A stretch of DNA of 64,000 bases from RYN-230 sp963844695. Lineage in GTDB: Bacteria; Actinomycetota; Actinomycetes; Streptosporangiales; Streptosporangiaceae. The first letter of the stretch is position 1, and each line of letters begins with the position of its first letter. Below the pieces are notes generated by a model. The model had not been told where the DNA came from and ran no database searches. It worked only from the letters and a program-made list of their open reading frames with translations. Location of the stretch: the NCBI GenBank assembly GCA_963844695.1, contig CAWJPL010000018.1, forward strand, positions 84,691-148,690. Direction: 5' to 3'. The translations under genes were made by a program, and so were the position numbers. Of this stretch, positions 41,429-50,062 are shown piece by piece.

Positions 41429-42916
41429 GTGACAGATCCAGCCGTGACCGGACCAGTCGTTCCTGAACCAGCCGTGACCGGGCCCAGCCGCCGCCGGCGG
41501 CTGCTGATCCTCGTCATCTGCTGCATGAGCCTGGTCATCGTGGGGCTCGACAACACCATCGTGAACGTCGCGCTGCCGTCCATCCAGCGGGACCTGCACG
41601 CCTCGGTGTCCGGGCTGCAATGGGTGGTGGACGGCTACACGCTGGTGCTGGCCAGCCTCCTGGTGCTGTCCGGCTCCACCGCGGACCGGTTCGGGCGGCG
41701 CATCACGTTCCAGGCCGGCCTGGCCACGTTCACGGTCGCGTCGCTGCTGTGCAGCCTCGCGCCCAGCCTGGGCTGGCTGGTGGCCTTCCGGATGCTGCAG
41801 GGTGTCGGCGGCTCGATGCTCAATCCGGTGGCGATGTCGATCATCGTGAACACGTTCACTGACCGGGCCGAGCGGGCCCGGGCCATCGGCGTCTGGGGCG
41901 CGGCGGTGGGGGTCAGCCTGGCCCTCGGCCCGGTGGTCGGCGGGCTGCTGATCGCCTCGGTGGGCTGGCGGGGAATCTTCTGGGTGAACATCCCGGTCGG
42001 GGTGGCGGCGATCGTGCTCACCGCGCTGTTCGTGCCCGAGTCCAAGGCCCCGCACCCGCGGCGGTTCGACCCGGTCGGCCAGGTGCTGGTGATCGTCACG
42101 CTGACCTCGCTGATCTACGGGATCATCGAGGGACCCAGCCACGGCTGGGGGTCCCCGGAGATCATCGGCTGCTTCTGCCTGTTCGCGATAGCCCTCGCGA
42201 CCCTGCTCTTCTACGAGCCGCGGCGCCGCGAGCCGCTACTGGACTTCCGGTTCTTCCGCAGCGCGCCGTTCTCCGGGGCGACGGTGATCGCGGTCAGCGC
42301 GTTCGCGGCGCTGGGCGGGTTCCTCTTCCTCAACACGCTCTACCTGCAGGACGTGCGCGGCTACTCGGCCCTGCACGCCGGGCTGCTCACGCTGCCGCTG
42401 GCCGCGGTCACGGTGGTCTTCGCGCCGCTGTCCGGCCGGATGATCAGCATCCGCGGCCCGCGGATCCCGCTGATCGTCGCGGGGGTCTGCATGTCCGGCG
42501 GCGCCCTGATGCTGACCGGGCTGACCGCGCAGCAGTCCACCGGCTGGCTGCTCGCTTCCTATGTGCTCTTCGGGATCGGCTTCGGCGTGGTGAACGCCCC
42601 GATCACCAACACCGCGGTGTCCGGGATGCCCCGCGCGCAGGCGGGGGTCGCGTCGGCCATCGCGTCCACCAGCCGGCAGGTGGGCCAGTCACTGGGGGTG
42701 GCGGTGGTGGGCTCCGCGGTGACCTCGGTCATGGTCGGACCGATGCGCACCGGCTTCACCACCGCCAGCCACGTGGGCTGGTGGATCATCACCGGCTGCG
42801 GGCTGGTCGTACTGGTCGTGGGCCTGGTCACCAGCGGCCGCTGGGCGCGGCAGACGGCCGCCCGGACCGCGGACCGGCTGATGTCGGAGGAAGAGGAACC
42901 GGTCCCGGTCGGGTGA
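41429..42916 (+). CDS. MFS multidrug efflux transporter, DHA2 (14-helix) family
   Basis: The 495-residue protein has 14 predicted helices and the DHA2 motifs: LDNTIVNVALPSI in helix 1 (motif D1), GSTADRFGRR after helix 2 (motif A) and GVSLALGPVVGGLL in helix 5 (motif C). It exports hydrophobic or cationic drugs using the proton gradient. The GTG start at 41429 lies after AGAGAG. The N-terminal leader contains a short repeat (two copies of PAVTGP). No dedicated regulator is adjacent. Confidence 0.92.
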   Translation: MTDPAVTGPVVPEPAVTGPSRRRRLLILVICCMSLVIVGLDNTIVNVALPSIQRDLHASVSGLQWVVDGYTLVLASLLVLSGSTADRFGRRITFQAGLATFTVASLLCSLAPSLGWLVAFRMLQGVGGSMLNPVAMSIIVNTFTDRAERARAIGVWGAAVGVSLALGPVVGGLLIASVGWRGIFWVNIPVGVAAIVLTALFVPESKAPHPRRFDPVGQVLVIVTLTSLIYGIIEGPSHGWGSPEIIGCFCLFAIALATLLFYEPRRREPLLDFRFFRSAPFSGATVIAVSAFAALGGFLFLNTLYLQDVRGYSALHAGLLTLPLAAVTVVFAPLSGRMISIRGPRIPLIVAGVCMSGGALMLTGLTAQQSTGWLLASYVLFGIGFGVVNAPITNTAVSGMPRAQAGVASAIASTSRQVGQSLGVAVVGSAVTSVMVGPMRTGFTTASHVGWWIITGCGLVVLVVGLVTSGRWARQTAARTADRLMSEEEEPVPVG

Positions 42917-42982
42917 CGTCCCGCGTGCCTGACGGCCCGCGGGCGATCAGGCTGCCGGGGGGCAGCCGGGGCGCCGGGCTGA

Positions 42983-43759
42983 TCAGGCAGGCGGAGGGCT
43001 GATCAGGGAGAAGGTGGCGCCCTGATCGTCGGCGACCACGGCGATCCGGCCGTACGGGGAGTCGCGGGGCGGCTGGATCACGCGGCCGCCCGCCGCGCTC
43101 GCGGCTCTCGCGGCCGCGTCAGTGTCGGCGGCCCCGAAGTAGGTGGTCCAGCGCGCAGGCTCGTCAGCAGGCGTGCTGCTGCCGGGTTCGCCGATCCCGC
43201 CGACCTCGGTACCGTTCACCTTCAGCGTCGCGTAACGGTAGCCGTCCCCGCTCAGGTCGCCGTACTCGTAGCCGAACACGGCCTGGTAGAAGGCCCGATT
43301 CTGGTCGTAGGCGCGGCTGATGTTCTCGTTCCAGCACAGCGAGCCGGGCTCGTTGGCCAGGCCCACCCCGGTATGCGCCTGGGCCTGCCAGAGGCCGAAG
43401 ACCGCGCCGCCGGGGTCGGCCGCCACCGCCATCCGCCCGACGTCCATCACCTCCAGCGGCTCCATGAGGGTCAGGCCGCCGGCCGCCTTGATCTTGCTGA
43501 CCGTCTCGTCGAGGTCGTCCGAGGCGAGGTACGTGGTCCAGGCGGCAGGCGTCCCGGGCGGCCCCTGCTTCGGGCCGATACCCGCCACCGGCCGGTCGTC
43601 CTTCAGGCACATGGCGTAGCCGCCGGCCTCGGGCGGCGCGGGCTGGACATACCACCCGAACACGCCCGTGTAGAAGGCGCTGGCCCGGCTGACGTCGTCG
43701 ACCGCGAGATCGATCCAGCACGGCGTACCCGCCGGCCAGGCGGTGTCACGAGTAACCAT
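42983..43759 (-). CDS. VOC-family protein with two glyoxalase-like domains
   Basis: The start is ATG 43759 with GGGGA just upstream; the longer frame to 43840 adds only Pro/Arg-rich residues. The 258-residue protein has two VOC modules. The first begins TPCWIDLAVDDVSRASAFYTGVFGW and the second NEPGSLCWNENISRAYDQNRAFYQAVFGYEY; each has a glycine-rich VAADPGGAVFGLWQA or VVADDQGATFSLI strand. Such tandem proteins are common in actinomycetes (hydroxylase-like). Metal ligands are not obvious in both halves, so catalytic activity is uncertain. Confidence 0.85.
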   Translation of the reverse strand: MVTRDTAWPAGTPCWIDLAVDDVSRASAFYTGVFGWYVQPAPPEAGGYAMCLKDDRPVAGIGPKQGPPGTPAAWTTYLASDDLDETVSKIKAAGGLTLMEPLEVMDVGRMAVAADPGGAVFGLWQAQAHTGVGLANEPGSLCWNENISRAYDQNRAFYQAVFGYEYGDLSGDGYRYATLKVNGTEVGGIGEPGSSTPADEPARWTTYFGAADTDAAARAASAAGGRVIQPPRDSPYGRIAVVADDQGATFSLISPPPA

Positions 43760-43889
43760 GATTCCCCTACGTGGTGAGGCCGGGCGGCCCCTGGGCCCGG
43801 CAAGCAGGGCCAGCCTAGGAGGGCCTGGGACGGGGCGCACCCCGGCTGGCCGGCCCGGGCGGACACAGGGCCGGTGGTAGAAAAGCGCT

Positions 43890-44405
43890 GTGGAGACATG
43901 GGATGCGATCAGAGCGCGCAGGAACGTCCGCAGCTACACCGACCAGCCCATCAGCCGGGAGGACCTGGAACGGATCCTCGAGGCCGGCCGGCGGGCCCCG
44001 TCGGCGCGGAACTGGCAGCCGTGGGATTTCGTGGTCGTCACCGACCGCGACGAGCTGACCGAACTGGCCCGGGTGTGGCAGGGCGCCGGGCACGTAGCCC
44101 GGTCCGCGGCCACCATCGGCCTGGTCGCGCCCGTGCTGGAGGACGAGCACCGGCGCGAGGGACTGCGGTACGACCTGGGCCAGGCCACCATGGACATCAT
44201 GCTCGCCGCGGCTGACCTGGGCATCGGCAGCGGCCACGCGTCCGTGGCCGACCAGGACCTGGCCCGCCAGCTGCTGGGCTTCCCGGAGGACCGGTTCCTG
44301 GCTTACCTGATCGCCCTGGGCTACCCGGCGGACCGCCCGCTGGCGCCGATCGCGCGGCCCGACCGGCGCCCGTTCGAGGACGTCGTGCACTGGGACCGCT
44401 GGTAG
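43890..44405 (+). CDS. Nitroreductase-family FMN oxidoreductase
   Basis: The 171-residue protein has the nitroreductase signature: AIRARRNVRSYTDQPISREDLERILEAGRRAPSARNWQPWDFVVV at the N-terminus, with Arg and Ser contacts to FMN phosphate. A central GQATMDIMLAAADLGIGSG helix and a C-terminal GYPADRPLAP motif are also typical. It would reduce nitro compounds or quinones with NAD(P)H. The GTG start lies just after AAAGCG; no strong ribosome site is seen. It is convergent with the M50-like gene. Confidence 0.88.
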   Translation: METWDAIRARRNVRSYTDQPISREDLERILEAGRRAPSARNWQPWDFVVVTDRDELTELARVWQGAGHVARSAATIGLVAPVLEDEHRREGLRYDLGQATMDIMLAAADLGIGSGHASVADQDLARQLLGFPEDRFLAYLIALGYPADRPLAPIARPDRRPFEDVVHWDRW

Positions 44406-44445
44406 CGGGCCCGGGCCGCTGGAGCATCGGACGGGAGAGAGCCGG

Positions 44446-45165
44446 TCAGTACACGAGCCAGAACCCGCTGACGGCCAGGGCTCCGAGCGCCACCAGGGCG
44501 AACAGGGCGACCCAGACGCCACCGGGGACGCCGGTGAGCACCGCGAGCTGGTCCGCGTCCGACCGGGAGGCCCGGCCCCGCCGGCGCGAGCGCTGCAGTT
44601 CCAGGACCGGCCGGATCCCCCCGACCAGCAGGAACCACGCCATCGCGTAGCCGAACGCGGCTTGCAGCAGCGACGAACCACGCCAGGTCACCAGGGCCAC
44701 GGCCGCCGCCACCGTGACCGTGGCGAGGATCCCGTAGGCGTTGCGGACCATCAGGGTCAGGGCGGCCAGCAGGACCAGGGTGAGCAGCAGCGCGGCCACC
44801 AGATGCCCGGTGGCCAGCAGGGCCGCCGCCCCCAGCCCCAGCAGCGGAGGGGACAGGTAGCCCGCCGCGGCGGTGGCCACGATGCCGGGACCCGAGGGGT
44901 TCCCTGCGGACACGGTGAGGCCGGCCGTGCTGCGGTGCACCCGGACCCCGTCGAGGCGCCGGCCCACGGCCAGCGCGACCAGCGCGTGGCCACCCTCGTG
45001 GGCGATGGTCACCACGGTGCGGGACACCGGCCAGGCTCGTCGCCACCCGACCAGGATCAGCGCGGCCACGGCGGTGCCCAGGACTAGCAGACGGGGTGGC
45101 AGCGCCTCGGCGGTGATCACCTCGTGCCACAACTGGCTCAGCGATGTGGCGTCCACGCCCGCCAT
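44446..45165 (-). CDS. M50B-like membrane zinc metallopeptidase
   Basis: The 239-residue protein has six or so hydrophobic segments and a zinc-binding HEGGH motif (residues 56-60) at the end of a membrane-proximal helix. It also has a VSAGNPSGPGIVATAAAGYLSPP segment that matches the M50-like family in actinobacteria. It may cut substrates in or near the membrane, but no substrate is known. The C-terminus ends in a single helix (VWVALFALVALGALAVSGFWLVY). Confidence 0.82.
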   Translation of the reverse strand: MAGVDATSLSQLWHEVITAEALPPRLLVLGTAVAALILVGWRRAWPVSRTVVTIAHEGGHALVALAVGRRLDGVRVHRSTAGLTVSAGNPSGPGIVATAAAGYLSPPLLGLGAAALLATGHLVAALLLTLVLLAALTLMVRNAYGILATVTVAAAVALVTWRGSSLLQAAFGYAMAWFLLVGGIRPVLELQRSRRRGRASRSDADQLAVLTGVPGGVWVALFALVALGALAVSGFWLVY

Positions 45166-45272
45166 CCTGCCAGCCCGACCAGGCTGGCCGGGCCCGCGAA
45201 GCGGTCAATTCAGCACATCCACGGGCGATTCCCAGGCTCAGCGCGGAAACCAGGCCCGGTGCGGAACTGGAC

Positions 45273-46060
45273 TCAGCGGCGGGACAGGCCGTCGATACGG
45301 GCGATCTCATCGGGGTCGAGCGAGAAACTCAGCACGTCGAAGTTGGCCGCGATCCGCTCCGGTCGCTCAGACTTCGGGATGACCGCGATGCCGTGCTCGA
45401 GATGCCAGCGCAGCACCACCTGGGCCGGGGTCACCTCGTGCTTCTCGGCGATCCCGGTCAGCACGGGGTGGCCCAGGTCGGTGCCCTTGAGCGGGCTGTA
45501 GCCCTCCAGGGTCACCCCGCGCTCGCGGCTTTCCTCCAGCACGGCCTCGTCGTACTGGGCCGGGCTCCACGGGATCTGGTTGACAGCAGGCGCGGCCCCG
45601 GTGGCCTTGATCAGCGTGTCGATCTGCGCGAGGGAGTAATTGCTCACCCCGACCGCCTTGGCCAGGCCCTCGTCACGCAGGGCGAGGAACTCCCGCCACA
45701 CCGGCGCGAGCGCCCGGGCGGGTGGTGGCCAGTGCACGAGCCACAGGTTGACGTGCGTGGTGCCCAGCGCGCGCAGGCTGGCGCACAGCGTCTTGCGTTC
45801 CTGGCCCGCCTTGCCGGGGGAAGCTTGGTCGTGATGAATACCTCGCTGCGGTCCAGGCCGCTGTCGCGCAGCGCGTGGCCCACCTCAGCCTCGTTGCCGT
45901 ACATGGTGGCCGTGTCGAGGTGCCGGTATCCCACCTGCAACGCGGTGAGGACGGCCTCGAAGCCGGCCGAGCCCCGCAGCCGCCAGGTGCCGAACCCGAG
46001 CAGCGGCATGCTGACCCCGCCGGGCAACGCGGCGGAGGGGATTTCTGGCGCCTTCGTCAT
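45273..46060 (-). pseudogene. Aldo/keto reductase interrupted by one frameshift
   Basis: The N-terminal part reads in one frame (GVSMPLLGFGTWRL, HLDTATMYGNE with catalytic Asp and Tyr, VFITTKLPP with catalytic Lys). The rest, LVHWPP with catalytic His through to the VIPKSERPERI cofactor motif, is in another frame. The switch is at the run of five G/C bases at 45816-45820, where one base appears to be missing; restoring it gives KLPPGKAGQERK. All other residues look intact, so this is a very recent mutation or a homopolymer sequencing error. ATG 46060 is the likely start. Confidence 0.85.
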
Positions 46061-46104
46061 AGGGGACATTCTGCCCAGCTGAGAGTGTCCTGACTCGGCG
46101 GGAG

Positions 46105-47004
46105 TCAAGTGATCATTGTCCCGGTCCGGGCGGTGAGGTCGGCGTACAGGTCGCCCAGGCGCTTGGTCACCGGCCCGGGCGAGCCCGATCCGATGGGCCG
46201 CCCGTCCATCCGGATGACCGGGGTAAGACCGCCCATCGTGCCGGACACGAACACCTCGTCGGCCGCGTAGAACTGGGTCAGGCTGTAGTCGCCGACGGTA
46301 TGCGGGATATCCGCCTGCGCGGCGAGTTCGAGGACGGTGGCCCGGGTGATGCCCTCCGGGCAGGCGGCCGCGGACGGCGTGCCCAGGTGCCCGGCGGTGA
46401 CCAGGAACAAATGCGTCGCGTTGGTCTCGGCCACGAACCCGCGGCTGTCCAGCATGACCGCGTCGTCGGCGCCTGCGACGTTCGCCTCGATCTTGGCCAG
46501 GATGGAGGTGAGCAAGTTGTTGTGGTGGATCTTCGGATCCAGGACGTCCGGCGGCGGGCGGCGCACGCTCGAGGTGATCAGGGTGATCCCGGACTGGTCG
46601 TACACCGGCTCCTTGTGCTCGGCCAGCACGATCAGGGTGGGCCCGGACTGGTTGAGCCGGGGATCCATGCCGCTGGTGATCTTCACGCCGCGGGTCAGGG
46701 TGAGCCGGATGTGCACGCCGTCGGTCATCGCGTTCGCGCGCAGCGTGCGGCGGATCTCCGCGGTGATCTCCTCGTCTGACGGCACCCCGGTGAAGGCCAG
46801 CGCGGCCGCCGAGCGGCGCAGCCGGGCGAGATGCTCGCCGAGCCGGAAGATCCGGCCCTGGTAGAGCCGCAGTCCCTCCCAGACCGCGTCACCACCCTGG
46901 ACCGAGGAGTCGAAGGGGCTGATCGCGGCCTGGTCGCGGTGCGACAGCACACCGCCCACGTTGACGATGAGGTCACGGTTGCGGTCGTCAAAGGTCTGCA
47001 GCAC
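46105..47004 (-). CDS. Class IV (branched-chain/D-amino acid type) aminotransferase
   Basis: From GTG 47004 the product is 299 residues with a complete fold-type IV PLP enzyme. It has ISPFDSSVQGGDAVWEGLRLYQGRIFRLGEHLARL, DPKIHHNNLLTSILAKIEA with the PLP Lys, DSRGFVAETNATHLFLV with the conserved Glu, and FVSGTMGGLTPV. It transfers amino groups between branched-chain or related amino acids and 2-oxoglutarate. The frame is open upstream through the sulfotransferase-like gene, which makes an apparent 558-residue fusion. The sulfotransferase stop TAG overlaps this GTG by one base, so two separate genes are more likely. Confidence 0.85.
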   Translation of the reverse strand: MLQTFDDRNRDLIVNVGGVLSHRDQAAISPFDSSVQGGDAVWEGLRLYQGRIFRLGEHLARLRRSAAALAFTGVPSDEEITAEIRRTLRANAMTDGVHIRLTLTRGVKITSGMDPRLNQSGPTLIVLAEHKEPVYDQSGITLITSSVRRPPPDVLDPKIHHNNLLTSILAKIEANVAGADDAVMLDSRGFVAETNATHLFLVTAGHLGTPSAAACPEGITRATVLELAAQADIPHTVGDYSLTQFYAADEVFVSGTMGGLTPVIRMDGRPIGSGSPGPVTKRLGDLYADLTARTGTMIT

Positions 47005-47781
47005 TACGGCGCTCCGGGGTCGGGGTGCGGGTCGTGGGCGGGCCTGCCCGGTGGTGCGATCGCGGTGAGACGGGACGCGTGCAGCCGCTGGTAGAACGGC
47101 TGGCACTGCTCGGCCAGCGCGGCGAGCCGCGGACGGGAGGGGGCTTTCCGGCGGATGGTAGGAGCCGAACCCCGTCGACCGCCACACCGATTCGTACCAG
47201 TGCGGGGACCAGACCCCGTCGGTGTCCCGCGGACCCGCGGGCCAGGACAGCATGGCCGTGGTGAACGGGACCCCCAGCGCCGCGCACAGCGCGCGCAGCA
47301 CCGGCTCAGGATCTTCCAGCAGGTCGCGGGCGTCGATCACGGGGCCGCCGAACCGCTCGAAGATCTCCGCCTGCTGCCAGATGCCCAGATCGTCCAGGGT
47401 GGGCGTGGCACGCACCCGGGCGTAGGAGGCCAGCAGCTCCCGCGGGTCGCGGATGAGGAACGCGTGCCGCAGTGGCGCGAGCGCGTCCCGGTCCACTTCC
47501 GGCAGCAGGTGATGGGTCATGTGCTTGGCGTAGAACACGGTCCGGCCCGCGGGCAGGGACGCGGTGGTCAGCTGGCTGATCACCGCCTCCCAGCTGGTCG
47601 GCTGGCTCGCGATGACCTGCTCCCGGCCGGGATGGGCGATCCCGGTGCGGTCCAGGTAGAAGGCGTACAACGGCTCGTCCGCGACCACGGTGTCCGGGCG
47701 GTTCTCCCAGGCCCGCATGAGCGCGGTGGACACCGTGCGCGGCCCGGACCACATGGCGATCCGGACGGGCTCACCGGCCAT
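47004..47781 (-). pseudogene. Sulfotransferase-like P-loop protein with a C-terminal frameshift
   Basis: The protein begins MAGEPVRIAMWSGPRTVSTALMRAWENRPD, with a sulfotransferase-type phosphosulfate loop, and has a FLIRDPRELLASYARV motif as the 3'-phosphate site. Up to about 47165 it reads in the frame that later encodes the aminotransferase. From about 47160 the family-like end (LAALAEQCQPFYQRLHASRL) is in another frame, ending at TAG 47004-47006. One indel near 47150-47170 explains this. With it repaired, the gene is about 258 residues and translationally coupled to the aminotransferase. The pair recalls proteins joining these two activities in other organisms. Confidence 0.7.
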
Positions 47782-47784
47782 GCG

Positions 47785-48396
47785 TCACCGGGAGAGTGAG
47801 CCGGACTCGGCGCCGATCGTGGTGTCCTCGCCGTGCCCGGTGTGCACGACGGTCTCCGGGGGCAGGGTCATCAGCCGGTCCTGGATGGACCTGATGATCG
47901 CGCCGTGGTCTGAGTACGAACGGCCGGTGGCGCCCGGGCCGCCCTGGAACAGGGTGTCCCCGGAGAACACGACGCGCAGCTCGGGCGCATAGAGGCAGAC
48001 GCTGCCCGGCGAGTGGCCGGGCGTGTGCAGCACCCGCAGCGGGGTGGTCGCGATCTCCATGACCTCCTCGTCGGCCAGGTCGCCGTCGGGCAGCTTGCCG
48101 GGGTAGATCATCTGCCACAGCACCTGGTCGGCCGGGTGCAGCAGCACCGGGGCGCCCTTCGCCTCGGCGACCTGCGGCGCCGCGTTGATGTGGTCGTTGT
48201 GCCCGTGGGTGCAGACGACGGCGGACAGCCTGCGCTCGCCGACCGCGTCCAGGATGGCCTGCGGATCATGGGCGGCGTCGATGACGACGACCTCGTGGTC
48301 GTCGCCGAGCAGCCACACGTTGTTGTTGACCGCGAAGTCCTGCCCGTCCAGCGAGAAGGTGCCCGAGGTGACGACCTTCTCGATGCGCGGGCTCAT
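47785..48396 (-). CDS. MBL-fold hydrolase of the mycothiol formaldehyde pathway
   Basis: The 203-residue metallo-beta-lactamase fold protein has the metal motif THGHNDH, a later HTPGHSPGS and a FSGDTLFQGGPG loop. In actinobacteria a glyoxalase-II-like MBL gene commonly follows mscR. It is thought to act on S-formylmycothiol or a related thioester. Here it overlaps the mscR-like gene by four bases (ATGA at 48393-48396), which supports that assignment. A general hydroxyacylglutathione-hydrolase-like role is the alternative. Confidence 0.87.
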   Translation of the reverse strand: MSPRIEKVVTSGTFSLDGQDFAVNNNVWLLGDDHEVVVIDAAHDPQAILDAVGERRLSAVVCTHGHNDHINAAPQVAEAKGAPVLLHPADQVLWQMIYPGKLPDGDLADEEVMEIATTPLRVLHTPGHSPGSVCLYAPELRVVFSGDTLFQGGPGATGRSYSDHGAIIRSIQDRLMTLPPETVVHTGHGEDTTIGAESGSLSR

Positions 48397-49481
48397 GGCA
48401 GGGTCACCACGCTGCGCAGCACCTCGCCCCGCTCCATCTTCGCGAACGCCTCCTCGACCGCGTCCAGCGCGATCGTTTCACTAACGAACTTCTCGAGCGG
48501 AAGCCTTCCCTCCAGGTACAGGTCGATGAGGACGGGGAAGTCACGTTCCGGCAGGCAGTCGCCGTACCAGGACGACTTGAGCGCTCCGCCGCGGCCGAAC
48601 ACGTCCAGCAGGGGGAGCTCGATCCGCATCTCCGGGGTCGGCACGCCGACCAGCACCACCGTGCCGGCCAGGTCCCGGGCGTAGAACGCCTGCTGGTAGG
48701 TCTCCGGGCGGCCGATGGCCTCGATCACCACGTCCGCGCCGTTCCCGCCGGTGAGCGCCCGGATCCCCTCGACCGGGTCGGCTTCCCGCGAGTTGATCAC
48801 GTGCGTGGCACCGAACTGCCTGGCCCACTCCAGCTTCCGCGGGTCGATGTTGACCGCGATGATGGTCCGCGCCCCGTTGAGTACCGCGCCGAGCACCGCG
48901 GCGTCACCTACGCCGCCGCAGCCGATGACGGCGACCGAGTCGCCCCGGGTGACCGGGGCGGTGTTGATGGCGGCGCCGAGGCCCGCCATGACGCCACAGC
49001 CGAGCAGGCCGGCCACCTCAGGCCGGGCGGCCGGGTTGACCTTGGTGCACTGGCCCGCCGCGACCAGGGTCTTCTCGGCGAACGCACCGATCCCCAGCGC
49101 GGGAGACAGGACCGTGCCGTCCGTGAGGGTCATCTTCTGCCGGGCGTTGTGCGTATTGAAGCAGTACCAGGGCCGGCCCCGCTTGCAGGCGCGGCACTCG
49201 CCGCAGACCGCGCGCCAGTTCAGGATGACGAAGTCGCCGGGCGCGATCGCGGTGACCCCGTCGCCTACCGCCTCGACCAGGCCGGCTGCCTCGTGCCCGA
49301 GCAGGTAGGGGTAGTCGTCCCCGATGCCGCCTTCCCGGTAGTGCAGGTCGGTGTGGCAGACGCCGCACGCCTGCACCCGGACCAGGGCCTCACCCGGCCC
49401 CGGATCGGGCACCACGATCGTGGTGAGCTCTACTTTGGCGCCCTTAGCTGGGGCGACGACGCCCCGGACTTCGTGTGTCAT
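48393..49481 (-). CDS. mscR: S-(hydroxymethyl)mycothiol dehydrogenase
   Basis: The 362-residue zinc-dependent alcohol dehydrogenase is of the class III type. Catalytic zinc ligands are in CGVCHTDLH and GHEAAG. The structural zinc cluster is CGECRACKRGRPWYC, and the NAD-binding loop is GCGGVGDAAV. The pattern NTHNARQKMTLTDGT fits the mycothiol-dependent formaldehyde dehydrogenase of actinobacteria. It oxidises S-hydroxymethylmycothiol made from formaldehyde and mycothiol. It is coupled to the MBL hydrolase gene. Formaldehyde released by the N-demethylation enzymes at 1-15 kb would be a natural substrate, although the loci are far apart. Confidence 0.9.
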   Translation of the reverse strand: MTHEVRGVVAPAKGAKVELTTIVVPDPGPGEALVRVQACGVCHTDLHYREGGIGDDYPYLLGHEAAGLVEAVGDGVTAIAPGDFVILNWRAVCGECRACKRGRPWYCFNTHNARQKMTLTDGTVLSPALGIGAFAEKTLVAAGQCTKVNPAARPEVAGLLGCGVMAGLGAAINTAPVTRGDSVAVIGCGGVGDAAVLGAVLNGARTIIAVNIDPRKLEWARQFGATHVINSREADPVEGIRALTGGNGADVVIEAIGRPETYQQAFYARDLAGTVVLVGVPTPEMRIELPLLDVFGRGGALKSSWYGDCLPERDFPVLIDLYLEGRLPLEKFVSETIALDAVEEAFAKMERGEVLRSVVTLP

Positions 49482-49651
49482 CCGACCATCGTGCCGAATC
49501 GCGGTGGGCGGCGGAAGGCCGGGGCCTGCGCAGGCCGGCTTGCGACATCCGTCAGCCGACCGATGTTTCGCTCCGCCAGGCCGGCCATCGTGGGATGCAC
49601 AACGGCGTTACATGCCGGCCCCCGACCCGACCAGGCTCGGCAAGGATACAG

Positions 49652-50062
49652 ATGAACAGGTTGGCGCCCGTCCGAGCGACGGCCCCGCGCCCGTATCGCA
49701 TCTCCCTTCCCGCAGGTCCCGAAGCAGCGGTGGAAGCCCGCCGCCACGTCTGGGCGATCATTCACGCATGGGACATCCCCATCGACGCCTACGCCGCGGC
49801 CCTGCTCGCCAGCGAACTGGTCACCGACGCCATGAGGCAGAACACGGATGGGCATGAGGCGGTTCAGTTGATGATCAGCTGGGTTGATGGCCAGTTGCGG
49901 GTGGAAGTGCACGAGGCGCCGCGATCCGAACCGGCTCTGGTGCCGGTGGACCCGGAGCCCGACGCTGACGCCAGGCGCGGCCTCACGCTGGTCCGCAACG
50001 CCCGGCGGCGCTACTTGCGCTTCTGGGACTGGCCCGAGCAGGCCCGGCAAGGAAACAGATGA
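49652..50062 (+). CDS. RsbW-like ATP-binding protein, copy 1, probably degenerate
   Basis: The 136-residue protein resembles the GHKL-fold anti-sigma/regulatory kinases of actinomycetes. ATG 49652 has AAGGA upstream. The N-terminal YRISLPAGPEAAVEARRHVWAIIHAWDIPIDAYAAALLASELV matches copy 2 closely. The N-box Asn is Asp here (ELVTDAMRQN against ELVTNAIRHA), and the C-terminal ATP-lid region lacks the expected glycine pattern, ending YLRFWDWPEQARQGNR. ATP binding is therefore doubtful. The start of copy 2 overlaps this stop (ATGA), and even the 35 bases upstream of both starts are alike. Confidence 0.72.
   Translation: MNRLAPVRATAPRPYRISLPAGPEAAVEARRHVWAIIHAWDIPIDAYAAALLASELVTDAMRQNTDGHEAVQLMISWVDGQLRVEVHEAPRSEPALVPVDPEPDADARRGLTLVRNARRRYLRFWDWPEQARQGNR

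Noticed and set aside
46105..47781. A single 558-residue sulfotransferase-aminotransferase fusion enzyme
   Set aside because: The linker is out of frame; the real end of the sulfotransferase and its stop codon are in another frame and overlap the aminotransferase start.
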